10,271 nt of DNA from UBA11164 sp002420085 (GTDB lineage Bacteria; Pseudomonadota; Gammaproteobacteria; Xanthomonadales; Xanthomonadaceae), in assembly GCA_031976395.1 (NCBI GenBank), contig DALYLJ010000117.1:1-10271 (forward strand). Direction: 5' to 3'. Below, one piece after another: positions 5,499 to 10,271 of the stretch. Position 1 is the stretch's first letter. Every line of letters begins with the position of its first letter. Below the pieces are notes generated by a model. It worked only from the letters and a program-made list of their open reading frames with translations, was not told the origin of the DNA and ran no database searches. A program made the translations under genes and the position numbers.

Positions 5499-6833
5499 TC
5501 AAATCGACCCTGTCAATTCATAGCAAATAGCTTCCGCGTTGATTATTGCGTCACTATCATTCTGACGTGTACTTAGCGTCCAATTTGTCGACCCGCGAAC
5601 AAGTCTTGCTTCAGCCCCTTTTATTTCTCCGAGAGAGCTTACTGTGTCATACCTGGTAAGAAAACAGATATAGCGATTTGAGTCTGGACCCGTTGTTGTG
5701 TTGCTCCTGCTCGAAGGTGTAGAACGAGAGAACAGTGTCAATATATTCCCGCTGAACACACTCGGACCGGGTGGCCCCTGTGGTCCGATTGGTCCCTGAG
5801 CACCCGTGTCACCCTTCGGACCGGCTGGACCGGCTGGACCGGCTGGACCAGTCGCACCCCGTGGACCAACTGGACCGGTCGCGCCGGTATCGCCCTTCGG
5901 ACCAATCGGGCCTGCCGGACCGGTCGGACCTTGTGGCCCCACCTGACCCGTCGCACCAGTATCTCCCTTTGGACCGATTGGACCAATCTCGCCCTGCGGA
6001 CCCATCGGACCGACTTCACCCTGCGGACCCACCGGACCGACTTCACCCTGCGGACCCATCGGGCCGACTTCGCCCTGCGGTCCCACCGGGCCGACTTCGC
6101 CCTGTGGACCCACCGGACCGACTTCGCCCTGCGGACCCATCGGGCCGACTTCGCCCTGTGGCCCCACCGGACCGACTTCGCCCTGCGGACCCATCGGGCC
6201 GACTTCGCCCTGTGGTCCCACCGGACCGACTTCACCCTGCGGTCCCACCGGACCGACTTCACCCTGCGGTCCCACCGGGCCGACTACGCCCTGTGGCCCC
6301 ACCGGGCCGACTTCACCCTGTGGCCCCACCGGACCGACTTCGCCCTGTGGCCCCATCGGGCCGACTTCGCCCTGCGGTCCCACCGGACCGACTTCGCCCT
6401 GCGGTCCCACCGGGCCGACTTCACCCTGCGGTCCCACCGGGCCTGCCAATCCGAGCGCTAATGGAAAAACATCCATTGCCAGAGGCGAATTCCCCATCAC
6501 GATCTTGAGCAGATATGTACCCGGAAGATCGACCAGCCCAGCCGGCAGGCGCGCAATAATCTCCTGATTTGGTGCATCAAAATCAATGATCTCAAGCCCC
6601 TGATACCCCTCAGGCGAGAATATCATCAGATCCCCAGAAAATGGCGGTGATTGACCAAAATTATCCCCAGTTATTAGAATTGTTTCGCTCTGAATGTCAA
6701 GCTCAACTGCTTTTATCACAACTTGGCGTTGCCCACCAGCCTGGGGATTTCCTTGCGCAAACACCAATGTCGAAAAACACATGAAAACCAACATCATGAA
6801 TGATCTGTACATCCTTACCCCCTTCGAGTTCAT
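5499..6833 (-). CDS. Secreted collagen-like repeat protein with IPT/TIG-like N-terminal domain
   Basis: This 444-aa protein begins with a Sec signal (basic MYR, then SFMMLVFMCFSTLVFA, cleavage likely after Ala27). Residues about 35-128 look like an IPT/TIG immunoglobulin-like fold (ETILITGDNFG, IIARLPAGLVDLPGTYLL). Residues 131-358 are 76 uninterrupted Gly-X-Y triplets: 17 units of GPVGPQGEV or close variants, then a mixed tail rich in GPKGDTGAT. A collagen triple helix with trimerisation is therefore predicted. The last 86 residues form a distinct domain with Cys390 and Cys437 (RYICFLTRY, AEAICYEL), perhaps disulfide-bonded. Start choice: ATG 6833 has GAGGAG 10 nt upstream, and ATG 6812 has AAGGGGG 5 nt upstream; both keep the signal peptide. 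The non-repeat ends are A+T-rich unlike the neighbours, pointing to transfer. Probable role: surface or extracellular fibre or adhesin, inferred only from architecture. Confidence 0.92.
   Translation of the reverse strand: MNSKGVRMYRSFMMLVFMCFSTLVFAQGNPQAGGQRQVVIKAVELDIQSETILITGDNFGQSPPFSGDLMIFSPEGYQGLEIIDFDAPNQEIIARLPAGLVDLPGTYLLKIVMGNSPLAMDVFPLALGLAGPVGPQGEVGPVGPQGEVGPVGPQGEVGPMGPQGEVGPVGPQGEVGPVGPQGVVGPVGPQGEVGPVGPQGEVGPVGPQGEVGPMGPQGEVGPVGPQGEVGPMGPQGEVGPVGPQGEVGPVGPQGEVGPMGPQGEVGPVGPQGEVGPMGPQGEIGPIGPKGDTGATGQVGPQGPTGPAGPIGPKGDTGATGPVGPRGATGPAGPAGPAGPKGDTGAQGPIGPQGPPGPSVFSGNILTLFSRSTPSSRSNTTTGPDSNRYICFLTRYDTVSSLGEIKGAEARLVRGSTNWTLSTRQNDSDAIINAEAICYELTGSI
5760..5984 (-). repeat. Diversified Gly-X-Y tail of the collagen-like gene
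   Basis: This segment encodes 25 further Gly-X-Y triplets (residues 284-358). They are not simple copies of the 9-residue unit, and include three GPKGDTGAT/GAQ blocks and a Gly-Pro-Ala run. Lys-Gly-Asp triplets add charge pairs that stabilise collagen helices (known chemistry of KGD/KGE triplets), so this may be the older, stabilising part of the stalk. Confidence 0.85.
5985..6443 (-). repeat. 27-bp tandem repeat array, 17 units, encoding GPVGPQGEV
   Basis: Seventeen consecutive in-frame 27-bp units encode Gly-Pro-(Val/Met)-Gly-Pro-Gln-Gly-Glu-Val. Variants are Met at the third position in units 4, 10, 12, 15 and 17, Glu-to-Val in unit 6 (6282-6308) and a final Ile in unit 17. Most other differences are at third codon positions. 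Units 10 and 12 are identical, as are units 2 and 14 and units 1 and 7. Unit length is a multiple of three, so slippage or recombination would change fibre length without breaking the frame. Confidence 0.95.
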
Positions 6834-6988
6834 ATAATTTCAACTCCTCTAGCTCATGGCTGAATATCCAACACAGGGATGCATGAGCCGATCGAAAAAA
6901 CGGAGATCAGCATCGAATAAAACAAGCAAACAGCGACCCCCACCGTCATCCTTGATGAACCACATCTCCAAACCCGTTTCGCATATTC

Positions 6989-7011
6989 AAAAAAAATGCC
7001 GACGAAGGCAT
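6989..7011 (-). terminator. Terminator-like hairpin upstream of the collagen-like gene
   Basis: On the minus strand ATGCC, loop TTCGTC and GGCAT form a compact stem (7011 down to 6996), followed at once by seven Ts (6995-6989). The stem is only 5 bp, but the U-tract is good. It points toward the collagen-like gene and ends about 155 nt before its start, so it could end a small RNA or act as a leader attenuator. Confidence 0.5.
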
Positions 7012-7076
7012 CACGCACACGAAGATCATCGCTTGACGGACCATGAAGAATGAATTGCACTAAAAAAATCGATGAA

Positions 7077-7120
7077 CCAGAAACCGATGAAAAGCAATAA
7101 CAATACCTTCGGCTTTCTGG
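7077..7120. repeat. Long imperfect inverted repeat
   Basis: CCAGAAACCGA (7077-7087) pairs with TCGGCTTTCTGG (7109-7120), 11 bp with a single bulged base and a 21-nt A+T-rich loop. On the minus strand a run of seven Ts (7068-7062) follows 8 nt later. It may be part of a structured minus-strand RNA ending at 6989 or 7062, or simply an operator-like palindrome. Confidence 0.35.
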
Positions 7121-7228
7121 AAAAATCGCATGCTCTCACAATAGTTGGCAGGTCAACGCAATAGCCGCCGAAAAACGGGAATCAGATCACGAATACCGGT
7201 CGTTCGGATACAGGTTACAAGACTTGCA

Positions 7229-7244
7229 TCACGCTTCAGCGTGA
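7229..7244. repeat. Perfect inverted repeat TCACGC-TTCA-GCGTGA
   Basis: Six-base arms (7229-7234 and 7239-7244) with a 4-nt loop lie about 200 bp before the antiporter start. There is no following T-run on either strand. It could be an operator for a dimeric repressor or an RNA hairpin; neither is proven. Confidence 0.4.
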
Positions 7245-7446
7245 CCAAACATCTTACGGAGCATGCTGGGATCACTGCGATACAGCACACATTTTTCCGA
7301 CTGCCTCGCATACGAGCGCTGCCGAGGCGGCCATGGCGGGTTCGTCCGGATGTCCTGTCGGACACCGTGGCGCTCATGACTTGCGCGCCCCCTGCACGCG
7401 GTCGCTGCTGCGGTTACACTCGCGGCTTCGTTGCCGGGAGGGGGGC

Positions 7447-8931
7447 ATGACCGAATCCATCATTGCGCCGCGTGAGCCGAGTCTGCTCGCTGCGTTGCTG
7501 CCGTTGCTCGCGTTGACTGCGCTGCTGGCGCTGTCGGTCTATCTCTATGGTGCGGACTCGTCCTACGGGGCCAACCAGATCGCCTTGCTGCTGGCCGGTG
7601 GGCTGGCGGCGCTGATCGGCATCCGCAACGGTTGGCGCTGGGATGACATCCAGGACGCGATCGTGCAGGGGGTCGGATTGGCGACCAATGCCATCTTCAT
7701 CCTGCTGGCGGTCGGTGCGCTGATCGGCACCTGGATCCTGGCCGGTACGGTGCCGACCCTGATCGACTACGGTCTGCACCTGATGCAGCCAGCCTGGTTC
7801 TATCCGGCAACCTGCCTGATCTGTGCGGTGGTGGCGCTGGCGATCGGCAGTTCGTGGACGGTCGCGGGCACACTCGGTGTCGCGCTGATCGGTGTTGCGC
7901 AAGGCTTGGACATGTCTCCGGCGATCACCGCCGGGGCGATCGTCTCGGGCGCCTACTTCGGCGACAAGATGTCGCCCCTGTCCGATACCACCAATCTGGC
8001 GCCGGCAGCCGCCGGCAGCGAGTTGTTCGGCCACATCCGCCACATGGTGTGGACCACCGGGCCGAGCATCGTGATCGCGCTGATCGGTTTTTCGCTGATC
8101 GGGCTCGGCCATGTGCCGGACGGTGTGCCGGACGGTTTCGGCGAACTGCCGGGCCTGCTGGCCAGCCAGTTCGCACTCGGGCCGCACTTGCTGATCCCGC
8201 TGCTGGTGGTGCTGGGGTTGGCGATCCGGCGGTTTCCGGCGTTTCCGACCATCCTGATCGGGGCACTGCTCGGGGCGGTGTTTGCGGTGCTGTTTCAGCC
8301 TGATCAGGTGCGTGCCCTAGCCGACAACGAGGCGCTGTCGCGACCGATGGCCCTGCTGTCCGGTGCCTGGACGGCGCTGTTCAACGGCTTCAAGGCCGAT
8401 ACCGGCAACGCGCTGGCCGACGAGTTGCTCTCGCGCGGCGGGATGAGCAGCATGCTCAATACAGTGTGGCTGATCGTCTGTGCGATGGCCTTCGGTGCGG
8501 TGATGGAGAAGGTCGGCCTGCTCGAACGCATGGTCCGCAGCATCCTGGCGGCAGCGAAATCGACCGGGGCACTGATCGCCGCGACCCTCGGTACGGCGGT
8601 CGGTACCAATGTCATCGCCGCCGATCAGTACATGGCGATCGTGCTGACCGGCCGTCTGTACCGGCCGGAGTACGAAAAGCGCGGGCTGGCGCCGGTCAAT
8701 CTGTCGCGGGCGCTGGAAGATGCCGGCACCCTGACCTCGCCGCTGGTACCGTGGAACACCTGTGGCGCCTACATGGCGGCCACGCTCGGGGTGGCAACGC
8801 TCGATTACCTGCCCTACGCGCTGTTCAATCTGGCCAGCCCGATCGTCGCCCTGATCCTGGCCTATCTCGGTTTCAAGATTCTGCACGTCCGACCCGAGCC
8901 GGTGGTCGTGCGCAGCCATCCGGAGTCCTGA
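7447..8931 (+). CDS. nhaC: NhaC-type Na+/H+ antiporter
   Basis: This 494-aa integral membrane protein of the NhaC family exchanges cytoplasmic Na+ for external H+, giving sodium and pH homeostasis. The family hallmark GDKMSPLSDTTN is intact at 172-183 within GAYFGDKMSPLSDTTNLAPA, followed by ELFGHIRHM at 192-200. Many hydrophobic segments are evident, for example 12-34, 44-59, 78-100, 120-150, and a long set toward the C-terminus ending near residue 480. Length is normal for the family. I chose ATG 7447, preceded by GGGAGG at 7436-7441 with 5 nt spacing; a longer in-frame extension to 7333 is Arg/Cys-rich and lacks a ribosome binding site. It abuts the downstream sodium symporter gene, suggesting joint expression. 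Family membership is confident; the exact ion preference is inferred, since the family also includes members with other substrates. Confidence 0.9.
   Translation: MTESIIAPREPSLLAALLPLLALTALLALSVYLYGADSSYGANQIALLLAGGLAALIGIRNGWRWDDIQDAIVQGVGLATNAIFILLAVGALIGTWILAGTVPTLIDYGLHLMQPAWFYPATCLICAVVALAIGSSWTVAGTLGVALIGVAQGLDMSPAITAGAIVSGAYFGDKMSPLSDTTNLAPAAAGSELFGHIRHMVWTTGPSIVIALIGFSLIGLGHVPDGVPDGFGELPGLLASQFALGPHLLIPLLVVLGLAIRRFPAFPTILIGALLGAVFAVLFQPDQVRALADNEALSRPMALLSGAWTALFNGFKADTGNALADELLSRGGMSSMLNTVWLIVCAMAFGAVMEKVGLLERMVRSILAAAKSTGALIAATLGTAVGTNVIAADQYMAIVLTGRLYRPEYEKRGLAPVNLSRALEDAGTLTSPLVPWNTCGAYMAATLGVATLDYLPYALFNLASPIVALILAYLGFKILHVRPEPVVVRSHPES
8921..8925 (+). promoter_or_regulatory. Ribosome binding site of the symporter gene within the nhaC 3' end
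   Basis: CGGAG lies 6 nt before the ATG at 8932 and inside the last codons of the antiporter gene. The antiporter stop (8929-8931) directly abuts the start, which favours translational coupling. Confidence 0.65.
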
Positions 8932-10271
8932 ATGGAAAAGTCCTCACAACACGGAATGTGGTCGTCGCATCTGGCGTTCGTGCTGGCCGCCACCGGTGCG
9001 GCGGTCGGGCTGGGCAATATCTGGCGCTTTCCCTACCTCGCCTCCGACAACGGTGGCGGCGCATTCGTGCTGATCTACCTGGGCTGCGTGGTGGCGATCG
9101 GTCTACCCCTGCTGCTGACCGAGATTGCTCTCGGCCGGGCCGGTCGCCGCAGTCCGATCAACAGCTTCGTGGCGTTGGCATCGTCGGCCCGAGGCGGAAG
9201 GCTGTGGCAGGCGATCGGTTGGCTCGGTTTCATCGCGGCGATCTTCATCCTGAGCTTCTACAGCGTGGTCGCGGGATGGACCCTGCACTATGCCTGGCTG
9301 TATCTGGGCCAGGTGTTCGGGGGGCCGGGCATCGTCGATCCGGTGGCCAGTTTTGCCGCGTTGCGTTCGGATCCGGGCTCACTGCTGTTCTGGCACAGCG
9401 TGTTCATGGCGATCACCATCGGGGTGGTCGCGTTCGGGGTCGAGCGTGGTCTGGAGCGCGCGGTCTCGATCCTGATGCCGACCCTGCTGCTCCTGCTGCT
9501 GGTTCTGGTCGGTTACGGCATCTCGACCGGCTACTTCGGTCAGGCGGTGGAATTCCTGTTCCGTCCGGATTTCTCCAGGATTTCGACCAGTACCGTGGTC
9601 AGTGCGCTCGGCCAGGCGTTCTTCTCGCTCAGTCTGGGCATGTGCGGCATCATGGCCTATGGCGCCTATCTGCCGGCCAACGTGCCGATCGGCCGGGTCG
9701 GTCTCACGGTGGCCCTGGCCGATACCGGTGTCGCCCTGCTTGCCGGCCTGGCGATCTTTCCGGTGGTGTTCGCCTTCGGCTTGCAGGCCGATGGTGGTGG
9801 TCCGGGCTTGATCTTCAACGTGCTGCCGCTGGCGTTCGCCGAGATGCGCTTCGGGGCGCTGTACGGCCTGGCGTTCTTCCTGCTGCTGATGGTGGCGGCC
9901 TGGACTTCATCGATCTCGATGCTCGAACCTCCGACCGCCTATCTCACCGAGCGCACCCGCTTCGGCCGGGCGCGGGTGACGATCGGCATCGGGCTGGTGA
10001 TCTGGGCATTCGGCCTGCTGACCGTGTTCAGCGGTTCTCTGCTGGCTGGGGTGCGGCTGTTCGGTCGCGATGTCGAAGGCGCCATCCAGTTCATCGCCAG
10101 TGACCTGATGCTGCCGATCGGTGGTCTGCTGCTGGCGCTGTATGCCGGTTGGGCGCTGGACCGCCGGATCAGTCGCGAGCAACTGGCCGATCTGCCGGAC
10201 TGGGCCTACCTGGCCTGGCGCTGGCTGCTGCGGGTAGTGACACCGGTCCTGGTCGTCGTGGTGATGGTCGC
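8932..10271 (+). CDS. Neurotransmitter:sodium symporter (SNF/LeuT-fold) family transporter, partial at right edge
   Basis: The frame runs open for 446 codons to the window end, close to full family length, so only a short tail is missing. The protein imports a small solute, most likely an amino acid, driven by Na+. TM1 carries TGAAVGLGNIWRFPY at 21-35 followed by NGGGAF, the unwound Na+/substrate-binding segment. TM6 shows AFFSLSLGMCGIMAYGAYLP at 229-248, and TM8 has AAWTSS at 322-327, which matches the Na2-site Ala/Thr/Ser pattern of LeuT. TM7 has Asp264 in ALAD where LeuT uses Asn286; Asp here is known from MhsT-like members. Substrate identity cannot be read. The start ATG touches the nhaC stop codon. 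The pairing with an Na+ extruder suggests the two sustain a sodium cycle. Confidence 0.93.
   Translation, partial: MEKSSQHGMWSSHLAFVLAATGAAVGLGNIWRFPYLASDNGGGAFVLIYLGCVVAIGLPLLLTEIALGRAGRRSPINSFVALASSARGGRLWQAIGWLGFIAAIFILSFYSVVAGWTLHYAWLYLGQVFGGPGIVDPVASFAALRSDPGSLLFWHSVFMAITIGVVAFGVERGLERAVSILMPTLLLLLLVLVGYGISTGYFGQAVEFLFRPDFSRISTSTVVSALGQAFFSLSLGMCGIMAYGAYLPANVPIGRVGLTVALADTGVALLAGLAIFPVVFAFGLQADGGGPGLIFNVLPLAFAEMRFGALYGLAFFLLLMVAAWTSSISMLEPPTAYLTERTRFGRARVTIGIGLVIWAFGLLTVFSGSLLAGVRLFGRDVEGAIQFIASDLMLPIGGLLLALYAGWALDRRISREQLADLPDWAYLAWRWLLRVVTPVLVVVVMV

Larger units (their letters stand above)
6834..7446. other. Divergent non-coding region, A+T-rich in its left half
   Basis: About 610 bp separate the collagen-like gene (minus) from the antiporter gene (plus). 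The part from 6834 to about 7150 is visibly A+T-rich with several A-runs; G+C content rises after about 7300. Short frames here (68 aa minus 6854-7060, 65 aa plus 6856-7053, 101 aa plus 7145-7450) overlap one another and lack ribosome binding sites, so I do not call them. It holds the terminator-like hairpin at 6989-7011, a long imperfect stem at 7077-7120 and a perfect inverted repeat at 7229-7244. Promoters of both flanking genes must be here or nearby, but I cannot fix them. Confidence 0.5.

Noticed and set aside
5475..5510. tRNA T-arm-like sequence (GGATTTGAATCC) that could mark an attachment site
   Set aside because: The stem is short, no acceptor or anticodon arms surround it, and it overlaps the end of the collagen-like gene.
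5985..6443. CRISPR-like array
   Set aside because: The 27-bp units are contiguous with no unique spacers and encode Gly-X-Y in frame, so it is a coding tandem repeat.
5771..6508. Long plus-strand frame (245 aa, Arg/Pro/Asp-rich) and a second one at 5931-6461, plus a minus-strand 174-aa frame at 5738-6262
   Set aside because: They are shadows of the 27-bp repeat: a unit length divisible by three keeps all frames open. They lack ribosome binding sites and have repetitive, non-protein-like composition.
6854..7060. 68-aa minus-strand frame with a hydrophobic segment upstream of the collagen-like gene
   Set aside because: It starts at a GTG after a T-run with no ribosome binding site and reads straight through a terminator-like hairpin.
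7333..7446. N-terminal extension of the NhaC-type protein
   Set aside because: The extension is Arg/Cys-rich and not membrane-like, while ATG 7447 has a strong GGGAGG site directly upstream.
8466..10103. 545-aa plus-strand frame across the two transporter genes
   Set aside because: It is out of frame with both real transporters, is Arg/Gly/Pro-rich and overlaps clear hallmark motifs of the NhaC and LeuT-fold families.

Overview
The window is G+C-rich bacterial chromosome with dense genes and strong purine-rich ribosome binding sites. A gammaproteobacterium of the Xanthomonadales/Chromatiales type is the best guess. The guess rests on gene content, codon use and a GGGAATC tandem motif of the kind often seen in intergenic DNA of Xanthomonadales; it is an inference, because no rRNA or other marker gene is present.

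Layout from left to right. (1) 129-980, minus: an orphan phage-type lysozyme/endolysin (GH19-like catalytic domain plus a C-terminal peptidoglycan-binding domain). (2) 1279-2631 and 2636-3802, plus: a tightly coupled DUF1800-DUF1501 pair, the second protein carrying a twin-arginine signal. (3) 4920-3995, minus: a Nudix hydrolase followed 68 nt later by a small winged-helix DNA-binding protein. (4) 4921-5498: about 580 bp with no convincing gene, holding a 7-bp tandem repeat, one of two related inverted-repeat elements (the other is at 3834-3879) and the terminator of the next gene. (5) 5499-6833, minus: a secreted collagen-like protein with an IPT/TIG-like N-terminal domain, 76 uninterrupted Gly-X-Y triplets (17 near-identical 27-bp units plus a diversified tail) and a C-terminal domain with two cysteines. 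The gene ends and the upstream DNA are visibly A+T-rich compared with the rest, which suggests foreign origin. (6) 6834-7446: a non-coding divergent region, A+T-rich in its first half, with an intrinsic-terminator-like hairpin pointing toward the collagen-like gene. (7) 7447-8931 and 8932 to the window end, plus: an NhaC-type Na+/H+ antiporter directly abutting a sodium-coupled neurotransmitter:sodium symporter (LeuT fold) that runs off the right edge.

How the genes work together. The two transporters are translationally coupled and both depend on the sodium gradient: the antiporter expels Na+ and the symporter uses Na+ to import a small solute, probably an amino acid. The DUF1800/DUF1501 pair is a widely conserved two-gene unit of unknown biochemical role. 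The collagen-like gene looks like an independently acquired surface or secreted structural gene. I see no CRISPR array, tRNA, rRNA or intact mobile element. The most interesting parts are the collagen-like gene with its expanding repeat tract, its possible leader attenuator or small RNA, and the dispersed inverted-repeat pair.
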